This document shows positions 9,768 through 20,862 of a stretch of DNA of 64,000 bases, piece after piece. The position numbers were made by a program, and so were the translations under genes. How positions within the stretch are numbered: the first letter of the stretch is position 1; every line of letters begins with the position of its first letter. The notes below the pieces were generated by a model that was not told where the DNA came from, did no database searches, and saw only the letters and a program-made list of their open reading frames with translations. Location: contig NZ_JAVHZV010000018.1 of NCBI RefSeq assembly GCF_031119625.1, positions 150,050 to 214,049 on the forward strand, in the 5' to 3' direction. The stretch comes from Pseudomonas sp. G34 (GTDB lineage Bacteria; Pseudomonadota; Gammaproteobacteria; Pseudomonadales; Pseudomonadaceae).

Positions 9768-10601
9768 TCAGGCGGCGCAGCTGGCAGCGATCTGGTAAGC
9801 GGTGTACTTGCGAATATTGATCACGCCGGTATCGAACATCAGGTACTGGCCCTTGATGCCCAGCAACGTGCCTTCGGCGACGGGATTCTTGTCCAGGTTG
9901 AAGCTGGTGATCTTGGCAGGATAGCCCTCGATCGGGTAACGGATCTCCACCACGCTCTGCGCATTGAGCGGCTGCACGGCCTGCAGGCCGAAGCGCTCTT
10001 GCAGGCTGGTGATGCCGCCTGCGCAGGCGTCGAAAATCTGCTCGCGCACGTGCAGCAGGTCGACCGGCGCCGCATCGCCCTTGAGCAGCGCGCGCCAGTT
10101 GGTCTTGTCCGCCACCTGGCTGCGCAGCAGGTCTTCGACGAAGCCGGACTGCTGACGCGTGGCCACCCGCATGATCGGCAGCGCCTGGGTGGCGCCCTGG
10201 TCGATCCAGCGGGTGGGAATCTGCGTGGCGCGGGTGATACCGACCTTGATGCCCGACGAGTTGGCCAGGTACACCACGTGATCGGTCATGCAGAACTGCT
10301 CGCCCCAAGCGGGATCACGGCAGGTGCCGGCGTCATAGTGGCAGCGCTCGGGGCTCATGATGCACAGGTCGCACTGGGCGAGCTTCTGCATGCACGGGTA
10401 GCAGTAGCCCTGGCTGAAGCTGGTCTTGGTCTTGCGGCCGCAATGGCTGCAATGAATCGCGCCGAGAAACTCCAGGCGCACGGTCTTGCCGATCATCGGG
10501 TTGACGGCGATCTGCTCGTCACCGAGGCGAAATGCATACTGCACTGGCGCATCGAGCTGGGTGGCCATCTTGCTCAGGGCGCCGCGGGCTACTTCGAACA
10601 T
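9768..10601 (-). CDS. DUF2797 family protein, Cys-rich
   Basis: 277 residues from ATG 10601, which shares one base with the stop of DUF1315 (TGATG), indicating translational coupling. The middle carries a dense Cys/His cluster, IHCSHCGRKTK then CYPCMQKLAQCDLC and RCHYDAGTCRD, typical of DUF2797 and likely to bind zinc or an Fe-S centre. It is followed by VYLANSSGIKVGITR, which resembles a GIY-YIG-like nuclease start (Y...G.KVGITR). No biochemical function is established for the family. A longer in-frame extension upstream lies inside DUF1315 and is rejected. Confidence 0.85.
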   Translation of the reverse strand: MFEVARGALSKMATQLDAPVQYAFRLGDEQIAVNPMIGKTVRLEFLGAIHCSHCGRKTKTSFSQGYCYPCMQKLAQCDLCIMSPERCHYDAGTCRDPAWGEQFCMTDHVVYLANSSGIKVGITRATQIPTRWIDQGATQALPIMRVATRQQSGFVEDLLRSQVADKTNWRALLKGDAAPVDLLHVREQIFDACAGGITSLQERFGLQAVQPLNAQSVVEIRYPIEGYPAKITSFNLDKNPVAEGTLLGIKGQYLMFDTGVINIRKYTAYQIAASCAA

Positions 10602-10864
10602 CAGTGCAGGGTTTCCGAGGACTTGAACAGGATGTTCGGGACGGGCTCGGACTTCGAGGCACATTCGGACGCGCCCATGTAACCGGTGCGCTGATCCTCG
10701 GGCAGGTTCTCGATTTCCCAGGCGATCATCGCCTGCAGGCTCAGTTCCTTCTGCTCCTGGGTCAGCTTGCGGCCATCGGGCCACTTGCCGATCTCCACGG
10801 CCAGCTTGAGGCTTTCATACACGTCCGGGGTGATGTTGCGGATCAATTCGACGAAGGAGGACAT
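10601..10864 (-). CDS. DUF1315 (YeaC-like) small protein
   Basis: 87 residues, starting MSSFVELIRNITPDVYESLK, highly charged and probably all-helical. It matches the DUF1315/YeaC family, which has no known function. GGAG lies six bases before ATG. It is the first gene of a two-gene unit with DUF2797, overlapping by one base. A hairpin with its 3' arm at the ribosome site lies directly upstream. Confidence 0.85.
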   Translation of the reverse strand: MSSFVELIRNITPDVYESLKLAVEIGKWPDGRKLTQEQKELSLQAMIAWEIENLPEDQRTGYMGASECASKSEPVPNILFKSSETLH

Positions 10865-10873
10865 GGCTGACTC

Positions 10874-10892
10874 CGGGGCTGGAAAAGCCCCG
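10874..10892 (-). terminator. Hairpin between rhomboid gene and DUF1315
   Basis: CGGGGCT and AGCCCCG form a 7-bp stem with a 5-base loop. On the minus strand it follows the rhomboid stop and directly precedes the DUF1315 ribosome site, so it could be a weak terminator or a translation-modulating hairpin. Confidence 0.4.
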
Positions 10893-10926
10893 ATTCTACC
10901 CTATCTGGCCGGTCAAGCCGAGGCGC

Positions 10927-11796
10927 TCAGCGCCTCGCCAGCTGGCGGGCCAGGAAGCCTCCGACCAGCCCGGTCAAGCAACCGGCGACCAGCCCGCCGA
11001 CGTGGGCGGCATTGGCGATGGCGCCGAACTGCAACAGCTCGAACACCCCGGTCATGCAGATCAACAGCCACACCAGCATGCTCACCAGCACACCGCGCGG
11101 CAGCCTGTACGCCGCGTTCGGCGCCAGCCACTGGAACAGCCAGCAGTGGCCGAGCAACCCGTAGAGCACGCCGGACAGGCCGCCGAACAGCGCGGGCCCG
11201 GCGTAGAGGTATTGCGCCACGTTGGCGGCCAGGCCGAACCACAGGGTGAGCAGCAACAGCATCAGCGCGCCCTGGCGCGTCTCGATGCGCCGCCCCAGCT
11301 CCCAGTACCACAGGCTGTTCATCGCCAGGTGGAGGATGCCGAAGTGCAGCAACATGGGGGTCAGCAGGCGCCACCACTGGCCGCTGTCGACGACCTGGGC
11401 AAAGGTGCCGAAGTAGATGTACTGCCCTTCGATCTGGAAGTCGACGAAGCTCAGCCAGCGCACCACGTCGTAGTCTTCGCCGCCCCAGGTCAGCAGCGCG
11501 ACCAGCAGGGTCAGCGCCAGGACGATCAGGGTCAGCGGGCTGCGCCTGGCCTGGGCAGCGATGCCCGGCCGCGTGCTGGCAACCGGCGGGCGCAGTGGCT
11601 GCAGATTCGGATCGCCCTCGGGCGCCCGTGCATAGAGCTCGCGTACCTGGGCAGCGATCTGTTCGTCCGCTACCCAGAGCACCTGCTCGTTGCCCTGCTC
11701 GGCCACCCGGTGCGGCACACCCAGCCTGGCCAGCAGGCTGATGAACGCCGCCAGATCCTGCTCCAGCGGCGCGCGCAGGGCGATCACCGGGCTCAT
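10927..11796 (-). CDS. Rhomboid intramembrane serine protease (GlpG-like)
   Basis: 289 residues. An N-terminal cytoplasmic domain of about 85 residues is followed by six membrane helices. The catalytic Ser is in GGLSGVLYG (about 208), the catalytic His in NAAHVGG (about 265), and the oxyanion motif HFGILHLAMN at 151-160. All rhomboid active-site elements are present. It cleaves membrane-protein substrates within the bilayer; the target is unknown. Its ATG overlaps the metallophosphoesterase stop by four bases (ATGA), so both are translated from one mRNA with nadK. Confidence 0.95.
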   Translation of the reverse strand: MSPVIALRAPLEQDLAAFISLLARLGVPHRVAEQGNEQVLWVADEQIAAQVRELYARAPEGDPNLQPLRPPVASTRPGIAAQARRSPLTLIVLALTLLVALLTWGGEDYDVVRWLSFVDFQIEGQYIYFGTFAQVVDSGQWWRLLTPMLLHFGILHLAMNSLWYWELGRRIETRQGALMLLLLTLWFGLAANVAQYLYAGPALFGGLSGVLYGLLGHCWLFQWLAPNAAYRLPRGVLVSMLVWLLICMTGVFELLQFGAIANAAHVGGLVAGCLTGLVGGFLARQLARR

Positions 11797-12767
11797 TGGC
11801 CAGCCTCCGGCTTTTCCACTTCGACCCAGACGAACTTGGCCGGGTCCAGACGGGTTTCCTGATCCAGCCGGTAGGCCACCAGCTTGCCGTACATCACCGC
11901 GCTGTAATCCAGGCAGGCGATATTCGGGCAGATCGGCGCCGGCGTGCCGCTGCGCCAGTAGTGGCCGACGAACAACGGCGGCTGCTCGGCGCCGTAGGTC
12001 AGCAGCCGGGCCTTGTCCTCTGCGCTGAGCGGCAGGCAGGCCACCTGCTCGGGCAACGGGTCGGGCTGGAACTGCACGTCGCCGTAGGTCAGCGGGTTGC
12101 CTTCCCAGAACTTGGTGCGGAAGAACGAGCGGGTGAAGCCGTCGCTGCTGGTCATGGTCAGCCCACCGGGCAGGCGCATGTCGGTGCCGCGCAGCAACCG
12201 GTCGAGCACCGTGCAGGCGTAGCTGCCGGGCACGGCCGAAGCCTGCAGGAAATGTTCGTCGATGCAGCCATCCGGGAACTGCTGGCGCAGCGAGGCGATC
12301 ATGTCCTCGTCCCAGCAGGCGTGCACCACGCGGAAATGGCCGGCATCGAGAAACAGCGGCAGCTCAAAGAACCACGCCAGCATGTCGCGCCACTCGTGCG
12401 GGTAGGCCTCGAACTGCCGCAGGGTTTCGCCGATCAGCCGCTCATGCCGCGCGGTGTGCTCGCGCACGAACGCGCGCCCGCAGCCCGGTGGCGCCGGGGT
12501 CATCCAGCCCAGGGCGTTGAACTCGTGATTGCCCATGATGCACAGCGCCTCGCCGGCGCGCACCATGTCGTGCACCAGGTGCACGGATTCGCGAATGCGC
12601 GGGCCGCGATCGATCAGGTCGCCGAGGAAGATCGCCATGCGCTGGGGGTGGCGCCAGACACCGTTCTGGCGGCGGTAACCCATGCGTTCGAGCAGGCGCA
12701 CCAGGGTATTGGCGCAACCGTGCACATCACCGATCAGGTCATAACCGCGAGACGGATCGAGCTGCAT
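11793..12767 (-). CDS. Calcineurin-like metallophosphoesterase (PrpE/ApaH type)
   Basis: 324 residues. The metal-binding signatures are in order: GDVHG at 13-17, GDLIDRGP at 49-56 and GNHE at 79-82, with HACWDED and VGHYW farther on. This is the serine/threonine phosphatase-like subgroup that includes dinucleoside-tetraphosphatases. The exact substrate (phosphoprotein, Ap4A or another phosphoester) cannot be told. Stop and start codons overlap those of the neighbouring genes on both sides, so it lies in a tight nadK-phosphoesterase-rhomboid unit. Confidence 0.9.
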   Translation of the reverse strand: MQLDPSRGYDLIGDVHGCANTLVRLLERMGYRRQNGVWRHPQRMAIFLGDLIDRGPRIRESVHLVHDMVRAGEALCIMGNHEFNALGWMTPAPPGCGRAFVREHTARHERLIGETLRQFEAYPHEWRDMLAWFFELPLFLDAGHFRVVHACWDEDMIASLRQQFPDGCIDEHFLQASAVPGSYACTVLDRLLRGTDMRLPGGLTMTSSDGFTRSFFRTKFWEGNPLTYGDVQFQPDPLPEQVACLPLSAEDKARLLTYGAEQPPLFVGHYWRSGTPAPICPNIACLDYSAVMYGKLVAYRLDQETRLDPAKFVWVEVEKPEAGQ

Positions 12768-13654
12768 CAGTCGCCTCCGCCGAGTCGGCTACCCCAGCCC
12801 AGCTTGGTACGGCAGACCTCGTAGTAGTTGTGATCCAGCGGATGGATCAGGCACAGCTTCTGGGACTTCTTGCGCACCGTGATGGTGTCGCCCGGTGCAC
12901 AGGTGAAATGGTTCTGGCCGTCGCACGATACCTGCGGGTAGAGCTGCAGGTCCTTGGAAACGACGATCTTCAGCTCGCTGTTGCCATCCACCACGATCGG
13001 CCGGCTGGACAGCGTGTGCGGGTACATGGGTACCACGACGATGGCATCGAGCTTGGGATGCATGATCGGCCCGCCCGCCGACAGCGCATAGGCCGTGGAG
13101 CCGGTCGGCGTGGCGACGATCAGCCCGTCGGCCTTCTGGCTGCAGACGAACTGGCCATCGATATACAGCTCGAACTCGATCATCCGGTTCGACTTGCCCG
13201 GGTGCAGCACCACGTCGTTGAGCGCATCGCCCTGGCCGATCGCCTCGGAATGCCGGCGTACCTCGGTTTCCAGCAGAAAGCGGTTCTCGGTCAGGTAATT
13301 GCCTTCCAGCACCTCGGCGACCTTGGACTCCAGCTCATCGGGGCGGATGTCGGTGAGAAAGCCCAGGTTGCCGCGGTTGATACCCAGCACCGGCACCTTG
13401 TGGCGCGCCAGGGCGCGACCGGCGCCGAGCATGCTGCCGTCGCCGCCGACCACGATCACCAGGTCGCAAAACTCACCCAGATGCTTGCGCGCCGAGGTCT
13501 GCAGGCCATGGCCCGGCAGCACTTCGGCAATGGTGTCATCGAGAATCACGTGCAACTGACGCTCGAGCAGGAATTTTTTCAGGCGGCGAATGGTGTCGAG
13601 CACCTGGGTGCTGCCCAGGCGGCCGATGATGCCGATATTACGAAACTGCTCCAT
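12767..13654 (-). CDS. nadK: NAD(+) kinase
   Basis: 295 residues, the usual size. The ATP/NAD motif GGDGS sits at 70-74, followed by NRGNLGFLTD, the conserved ALNDVVLH and TPTGSTAYALSAGGPI motifs. It phosphorylates NAD to NADP in the cytoplasm, the only de novo source of NADP. First gene of the three-gene minus-strand operon, with its stop overlapping the next start (TGATG). Divergent from the DUF1853 gene. Confidence 0.97.
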   Translation of the reverse strand: MEQFRNIGIIGRLGSTQVLDTIRRLKKFLLERQLHVILDDTIAEVLPGHGLQTSARKHLGEFCDLVIVVGGDGSMLGAGRALARHKVPVLGINRGNLGFLTDIRPDELESKVAEVLEGNYLTENRFLLETEVRRHSEAIGQGDALNDVVLHPGKSNRMIEFELYIDGQFVCSQKADGLIVATPTGSTAYALSAGGPIMHPKLDAIVVVPMYPHTLSSRPIVVDGNSELKIVVSKDLQLYPQVSCDGQNHFTCAPGDTITVRKKSQKLCLIHPLDHNYYEVCRTKLGWGSRLGGGD

Positions 13655-13757
13655 GGGGCTCCCGCAAGGCTCTGGCTCTAGTCAATTGATTATGTGTGAA
13701 AGCTCCCTGCGCCAGCAAACCCTGACGCCAACCCCAGCAAAAGCCTATGCTGCTGCG

Positions 13758-14723
13758 ATGAATCCCTTCTACACGCTTGCCGACCTGCCCCGCCACCTCA
13801 GCGAACCTGCCGTGCGTGATCTGGCCTGGACGCTGTTGTCGCCACCGCTGCTCGCCCATACGCCCTGGCCGCAGCGCCACCCACTGGCCGACTCGGGCTG
13901 GGCTGCAGAACCGGGCCGGCTGGCCGATTGGCTGCAACGCCAGGATGGGGCGCCGCAGGCACTGCACGAATGGCTGTCGCGCAGTTCGGTGCGCCGTCTG
14001 GGTCTCTACTACGAGCGCCTGTGGCAGTTCGCCCTGCAGGCGGCGCCGGGCATCGAGGTGCTGGCCGCCAACCTGCCGATTCGCCAGGGCGGCCATACCC
14101 TCGGCGAGCTGGACCTGCTGCTGCGCGATGCCAGCGGCGTGCACCATGTGGAGCTGGCGATCAAACTCTATCTGGGCCAGCCGCCTCTGGCGCCGCACCA
14201 CTGGATCGGCCCGGGCGGTCGCGACCGCCTGGATCTGAAGCTCGAACACCTCGCGAGCCATCAGCTGCCGCTGTCGGCCTCGGCAGAGGCGCAGCAGGCA
14301 CTGCAGGCGTTGGCCAGCACGCCGGTCCAGGCCTCGATGTGGCTAGGCGGCTATCTGTTCTACCCCTATGAACGGCCTTGCGCACCGCCGGCAGAGGCTG
14401 AGCCGGCGCACCTGCGTGGCGCCTGGCTGCACCGCCAGCAATGGCCGGCGCTACGGGCCGAGTACCCGGATGCACGCTGGCAACCGCTGCCCCGGAGCGC
14501 CTGGCTGGCGCCCGCGAAACTGCCTGCAGCGCAAGGGTGGTCCGGCACGCAGCTGCAGGTGTGGCGGGACGGCCTGGCGGCAGATGCCGGCGCACAGCTA
14601 TTGGTCGACCTGCAACCCGATGGCAGCGGCTCGCTTGCCGAGCGCCAGCGGATCTTTCTGATAGCCGACGCCTGGCCTGCCAGCGGTACCGAGCCAGGTG
14701 CCGCGCCGCCCTCAACGAGCTGA
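13758..14723 (+). CDS. DUF1853 family protein
   Basis: 321 residues from ATG 13758 (MNPFYTLADLPRHLSEPAVR). The frame is open further upstream, but that part overlaps the nadK promoter region. The sequence shows the DUF1853 signature: a central GELDLLLRD...VHHVELAIKLYL block, which resembles the catalytic core of a PD-(D/E)XK nuclease fold (D, then E-x-K-like spacing). Nuclease activity is not shown for the family. The last 12 bases overlap the convergent deaminase gene. Confidence 0.85.
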   Translation: MNPFYTLADLPRHLSEPAVRDLAWTLLSPPLLAHTPWPQRHPLADSGWAAEPGRLADWLQRQDGAPQALHEWLSRSSVRRLGLYYERLWQFALQAAPGIEVLAANLPIRQGGHTLGELDLLLRDASGVHHVELAIKLYLGQPPLAPHHWIGPGGRDRLDLKLEHLASHQLPLSASAEAQQALQALASTPVQASMWLGGYLFYPYERPCAPPAEAEPAHLRGAWLHRQQWPALRAEYPDARWQPLPRSAWLAPAKLPAAQGWSGTQLQVWRDGLAADAGAQLLVDLQPDGSGSLAERQRIFLIADAWPASGTEPGAAPPSTS

Positions 14724-15647
14724 AGCGGCAGCTGCGCAGCGACCTTGCAAGCCGCCGGTATGCACGAAGATCAGCCGTGTGCCCGCCTCGACCTCGCCTC
14801 GTTCGATAGCCTCACGCAGGGCCAGCAGCGCCTTGGCGGTATACAGCGGCTCGAGCGGCAGACCCGTTTGCGCCTCGCTCTGCGCCATGAAGGCCAGCAG
14901 CTCGGCATCCTGACGCGCGAAGCCACCACGGCAGGCCTCCAGCAATTGGTATCCGCCGGGGCCACGCCCCGCCTCGGCCAGTAGCGCGCGCACCTGCTCG
15001 GGCACGCCATGGTCCAGCGGCACCGCCAGGGCGCCGTGCACGGTACGTTGCCCGCCCTCGCCCATCACCAGCCCGGCCAGGGTGGTGCCGGTACCGGCGG
15101 CCAGCCACCAGCCGTGGTAATCGTCCCAGCCGAGTGCCGGCAATTGCGAGGCGACCATCGCCGGCAAGCCCGCACAGCCCAGGGCGCCCGGCAGCCCACC
15201 GCCACCCTCGGGCACTGCCAGAAAATCCGCATAACGCGCCAGCCAGGGTGTCCAGAACGCAGCGCGATGCCGCTGGCGATAGCCGCCGTAACCCAGCCAG
15301 TGCAGCTGCATGCCGAACCGCTGCAGATCGGCAACGGTAGGCGTGTCCTGCGGATCGCCGCGCAACAGGCCAACGGTGGCGAAGGAAAAGCGTTGCCCGG
15401 CAGCGGCCAGCGCATGCAGGTGATTGGAGTGGGCGCCGCCCAGGCTGATGATGCCGCGCGCACCCTGCTCAGCGGCGCGACGTAGATGGGGGGCGAGCTT
15501 GAACCACTTGTTGCCGCTGATCAGCGGGTCGATCAGATCCAGGCGCAGCACCGCCAGCTCGACCCCGGCCAACCAGTCGAAATGCAGGCGCTGCAGCGGC
15601 GCCTGGGGATGCCAGGCATCGATGGCTGCACGTGGTATCGAGATCAT
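14712..15647 (-). CDS. PLP-dependent ACC deaminase / D-cysteine desulfhydrase family
   Basis: 311 residues of fold-type II PLP enzyme. The Schiff-base lysine lies in SGNKWFKL (K47) and the substrate-binding motif GGAHSNH at 70-76. A glycine-rich phosphate loop (AAGTGTTLAGLVMGEG) follows. Members act on 1-aminocyclopropane-1-carboxylate or D-cysteine. True ACC deaminases are usually around 338 residues, so this shorter form is more likely a desulfhydrase-type or uncharacterised member. Convergent overlap with DUF1853 and 35 bp after the coiled-coil gene. Confidence 0.85.
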   Translation of the reverse strand: MISIPRAAIDAWHPQAPLQRLHFDWLAGVELAVLRLDLIDPLISGNKWFKLAPHLRRAAEQGARGIISLGGAHSNHLHALAAAGQRFSFATVGLLRGDPQDTPTVADLQRFGMQLHWLGYGGYRQRHRAAFWTPWLARYADFLAVPEGGGGLPGALGCAGLPAMVASQLPALGWDDYHGWWLAAGTGTTLAGLVMGEGGQRTVHGALAVPLDHGVPEQVRALLAEAGRGPGGYQLLEACRGGFARQDAELLAFMAQSEAQTGLPLEPLYTAKALLALREAIERGEVEAGTRLIFVHTGGLQGRCAAAASAR

Positions 15648-15682
15648 GAACGGACGGCCCGGAAAAAGGCCGTGAGTTTAAC

Positions 15683-16969
15683 TTAGCCGACGGTACGCAG
15701 GCGGGCGGCCTTGTGCAGCATGCAGCAGTTGGATTCACCGGCCACGAAACGCCCGGGCGTCTCGACCCGTTCGAGGGCGACGTCGCAGCGCTGACCCTCC
15801 GCCTGCAAACCTTCGCAACGGGGCCGCTGATAGTGCTCGAGCCACTGACGATATTGGCTTTCCGCTACGAAGCACTTGCTCGCGGCATAGGCCAGGGGGC
15901 TGGCCAGGTAGCGGTCGACATCCTGCAGCGGCACGGTCAGGTGCCCGGCGCCCGGGTGGAACACCACGAACACCACGCCTTGCGCGGCCAGGCGTTCGAG
16001 CACCTGGCTGGCGCCGCGCTGGGCAGCTTCGCCCTCACGACGGCGCGCCTGCTCCTCGGCCGCCGCCTGGGTGGCGAGAAGGCGCGCGTGCAACTCTTCG
16101 TCGAACTGTTCGCGCAGGATCTCGCGCTCGGTGCGGGCGTGGCGCTCGGCAGCGCGCACCCGCACCGCCATCTCTTCACGTTCGCTCTGCTGGGCTGCCA
16201 GTTGCTCGGCCAGTTGGGCTTTCAGTTTCTGGTTGAACCCTTCCTGCTGACGCAGCGCCTGGCGCAGGGCCTGCATCTGGCCCTGCAGCTCGGCCAGCTG
16301 TGCATCGCTGCGGGCGGCAACGCGCGTCAGCTCGGTCTGGTGTTCAAGGGCCTGAGCGGATAACCGCTCGCGCTGCTGGCGAACCAGCTGCGCGGCCTTC
16401 TGCCGGTAATCGTGGGACAGCCGCTCGGCCAGCTTTTCGGCCATGTCGCGGGCTGGGTCGACGGCGTACCACTGATCCTCCGAGGCCACCTGCAGCCGCT
16501 CGGGCGCCACGGCCGGGGTTTCCTCTTCCTGCAGCAGGATGCCGAGACTGTTGACCCGCACCGTGTCGCGCAAGGTAGCCAGGTCGTTGTTGCCGGGCAC
16601 CAGGCTGGGATCCCAGAGGTGCATCTGGTGCCAGGACACCGGGCACTGGCTGCGGCAGCCCAGGCGAATCGGCCCGGCGCCCAGGTCGGGACCGCGCCCG
16701 GCACGCTCGGCCATCTGCTGCAGGGGAATATTCCAGCCAGCGTCGGGCGCGCCGGTTTCATCGAAATCCAGGTAGAAGAACACCGCCGAACGAATCTGCA
16801 GGCGGCCGCTGATCACCACGTACACCGCACGCACCTGCTCGTCGGCAAAGGCCGGCATCTTCACCAGGCCATCGAGCAGCGTCTCGAATTCGGTGTAGAA
16901 CATCTGCTTGCCAATGCTGCCGTCCGGGGCGAAGAACATCACGGCCTCGATCAGTTGCGGCTTGCTCAT
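15683..16969 (-). CDS. Long coiled-coil protein, function unknown
   Basis: 428 residues from ATG 16969 (GGAG seven bases upstream). Residues 1-170 form a globular domain with MSKPQLIEAVMFFAPDGSIG. Residues about 190-330 are a continuous Gln/Arg/Glu-rich coiled coil. The C-terminus has a Cys-containing domain (RCEGLQAEGQRCDVALERV, SNCCMLHK). Similar proteins are often labelled chromosome-partitioning ParA in databases, but no Walker A motif is present and that name is not supported. No signal peptide. Confidence 0.8.
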   Translation of the reverse strand: MSKPQLIEAVMFFAPDGSIGKQMFYTEFETLLDGLVKMPAFADEQVRAVYVVISGRLQIRSAVFFYLDFDETGAPDAGWNIPLQQMAERAGRGPDLGAGPIRLGCRSQCPVSWHQMHLWDPSLVPGNNDLATLRDTVRVNSLGILLQEEETPAVAPERLQVASEDQWYAVDPARDMAEKLAERLSHDYRQKAAQLVRQQRERLSAQALEHQTELTRVAARSDAQLAELQGQMQALRQALRQQEGFNQKLKAQLAEQLAAQQSEREEMAVRVRAAERHARTEREILREQFDEELHARLLATQAAAEEQARRREGEAAQRGASQVLERLAAQGVVFVVFHPGAGHLTVPLQDVDRYLASPLAYAASKCFVAESQYRQWLEHYQRPRCEGLQAEGQRCDVALERVETPGRFVAGESNCCMLHKAARLRTVG

Positions 16970-17224
16970 CGATGTTCTCCAGGCGAATAACGGTTCTCGG
17001 TCCATGTATGCGGCCGCGGTGAGGCGGCAGCCAGGCAAGTCTAGGCGACAATCCGTTACAGCCGGTGTGACCCGGTTGGCAGTCATTCAGCTGCGTGACG
17101 AACGGCGCCGCAGAACTGTGACCGATTCGGTAGAGCCTTGGCGAAAGTGCAAATTCAGCGCCTGTTCACGATCTCTCCGCTCGACTGCAGCGCTTTGACT
17201 GCAAAGTGGCGATAGCGGCCTTCC

Positions 17225-17316
17225 GTAGGGTGGACGACGCTTCACCTACGCGGCCCGATCCGTCCACCGCTCTGCGAGCGCAATGGTGGACAAAAAGAGC
17301 GTTGTCCACCCTACGC
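17225..17316. repeat. REP doublet of the GTAGGGTGGA family
   Basis: Two hairpins: GGTGGACG/CGTCCACC (17229-17268) and GGTGGACAA/TTGTCCACC (17285-17310). They are bracketed by GTAGG and CTACG, head and tail inverted as in a BIME. The same sequence family flanks the RAYT gene at 63.3-64.0 kb. The rest of 16970-17381 shows no gene. Confidence 0.8.
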
Positions 17317-17381
17317 GGGGAACGTCCGCTTTTGCCTTGTAACAGCCTCTCCAATGCCTAAAAAAGGTCGCGCACAGGTTC

Positions 17382-19433
<2,052 letters not shown>

Positions 19434-19517
19434 TCACGGAATTGCCGCAGCCTGCGCGGGCAGCGGTCGTATGGCACAGACGATAGTGAAGCAGATGCGC
19501 CTGCTCAATGATCGTAA

Positions 19518-19545
19518 TTGACAAACTACTGATCAAAACTGACAG
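19518..19545. promoter_or_regulatory. TGACA direct repeat, candidate AraC operator
   Basis: TGACA at 19519-19523 recurs at 19540-19544 in the same orientation, 21 bp apart, which is two helical turns. Such direct repeats are the usual binding layout of AraC-type proteins. The site lies between the divergent fadH and araC-type genes. Confidence 0.4.
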
Positions 19546-19610
19546 CGAAGTTGGCACTGCCAAGGCCACCGGGCTACGCTGGCGCACCTTCATCCGTGCG
19601 ACGCCTCGCC

Positions 19611-20672
19611 ATGAAACCTGCCGCCATCCGCCTGGGCGACCTCTCCGTCGGCTATCTGTACAGCCTGGCCGATGCCGTCGAGCACCTGGGCCATGCCTCG
19701 CAGCCGTTGCTCGAGCACTACGGTTTCGATGCCGCGCGCCTCGCCGAACCCCGCGCGCGGCTGTCGATCCCGCGTTACATGCACCTGGGCCACGCGGCCA
19801 TCGCGCTGACTGGCGAGCCGGCGCTTGGCCTGCTGATGGGCCGCTTCGCCTACCTGCACCGGCTTGGCCTGGCCGGTATCACCGCGGTCCAGGCCCCCAC
19901 GGTGCGCGAGGCCGCCCGCACGCTGATCCGTTTCGAGGCCCTGTACGCCTCGAACTACCGCGGCCGCTGCAGCCTGCACGAAGACAGCGGCGGCGCCTGG
20001 CTGCGCTTTCACTCCATCGGCCCGTACAACGTCTACAACCGTTTCGTGGTCGACACCGTACTGGCCGCCTGGCTGCAGCAACTGGGTGCCCTCGCCCATA
20101 CGCCGCTGGCGGCCCAGGCGCTGCAGCTGGAATTCACGGCCCCCGATTACGCCGAGCGCTACCCACTGGAGTTCGCCTGTTCGCCCACCTTCGACGCCGA
20201 CTTCAACGGCCTACGGCTCGACCAGCAAGCGCTGAATTTGCGCAATCCACTGCACTGCCCCGGCACCTGGCATGAATTGTTACAACTTTGCGAGCAGGAA
20301 TTGCAGCGCCTGACTCGGCCGCAAAACATGCGTGACCGGGTCATCCAGTTGCTAGGCCCGCGCCTGCATGGCCGCGAACCGGACATGGACGATATCGCTC
20401 GCCAGCTGCAGCTTCCGGCCTGGACGTTGCGCCGGCGGTTGGCCGAAGAAGGCACGCGTTTCAGCGCCATCGTCAACGAAACCCGCCGCGATCTGGCGGT
20501 CGCCTATGTACGCGACACCGAGCTGTCCTTCGGTGAAATCGCCTACCTGCTCGGCTTCGCGTCTGCCGAAGCCTTCCAGCGCGCCTTCAAGCGCTGGCTC
20601 AAGCGCCCGCCGGGAGAAATGCGCCGCAGCTACCGGCAAACCAGCAACAGCGCATCTGAATCTATAAAATAA
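19611..20672 (+). CDS. AraC-family transcriptional regulator
   Basis: 353 residues from ATG 19611. The N-terminal ~190 residues match the arabinose-binding-type (OruR/ArgR-like) sensor domain. The C-terminus (about 255-345) is the double helix-turn-helix, with the signature DTELSFGEIAYLLGFASAEAFQRAFKRW. It is divergently placed from fadH with a 198-bp shared promoter region holding a TGACA direct repeat, so it probably responds to fatty-acid-derived ligands and controls fadH. The ligand is inferred. Confidence 0.9.
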   Translation: MKPAAIRLGDLSVGYLYSLADAVEHLGHASQPLLEHYGFDAARLAEPRARLSIPRYMHLGHAAIALTGEPALGLLMGRFAYLHRLGLAGITAVQAPTVREAARTLIRFEALYASNYRGRCSLHEDSGGAWLRFHSIGPYNVYNRFVVDTVLAAWLQQLGALAHTPLAAQALQLEFTAPDYAERYPLEFACSPTFDADFNGLRLDQQALNLRNPLHCPGTWHELLQLCEQELQRLTRPQNMRDRVIQLLGPRLHGREPDMDDIARQLQLPAWTLRRRLAEEGTRFSAIVNETRRDLAVAYVRDTELSFGEIAYLLGFASAEAFQRAFKRWLKRPPGEMRRSYRQTSNSASESIK

Positions 20673-20810
20673 CTATTTTCATTTGCGGCTGCGGGTTTTA
20701 CGCTTCTCACCCGTCTTAGTAGATAGCGGATCCATTTGTGCGCGATTGCGGTCGCGTCTCACCGGTTCCTCACCTCGCTGGCCACAAGCTGGCGAGGTTT
20801 CGTTCGTACC

Positions 20811-20834
20811 TAAATCGCCCTTTTCACTCGCCGT
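20811..20834 (+). promoter_or_regulatory. PvdS-type iron-starvation box
   Basis: TAAAT at 20811-20815 and CGT at 20832-20834 are separated by exactly 16 bases, the consensus of promoters read by the ECF sigma factor PvdS in fluorescent pseudomonads. A C precedes TAAAT and CG follows it, as in many known boxes. It ends 28 bp before the fpvG start codon, giving a very short leader. Confidence 0.7.
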
Positions 20835-20862
20835 GCGAGGGCTCAGACAAGACTGATATTCC

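Noticed and set aside
7254..10682. Open frame of over 1,100 codons antisense to pepN and DUF2797
   Set aside because: Product of high GC third-codon bias. Composition is low-complexity His/Arg/Leu/Gln, and known genes with intact motifs fill the other strand. The same applies to long antisense frames at 169-2064, 3287-5086, 17466-19511 and 56729-59770.
15683..16969. ParA-type partition protein label for the coiled-coil gene
   Set aside because: No Walker A or other ParA motif is present.
20666..20679. AAAATA-AC-TATTTT palindrome as a Fur box for the fpv operon
   Set aside because: Only about 10 of 19 positions agree with the Fur consensus, and it overlaps the AraC stop codon nearly 200 bp from fpvG. 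The iron-starvation box explains iron control better.
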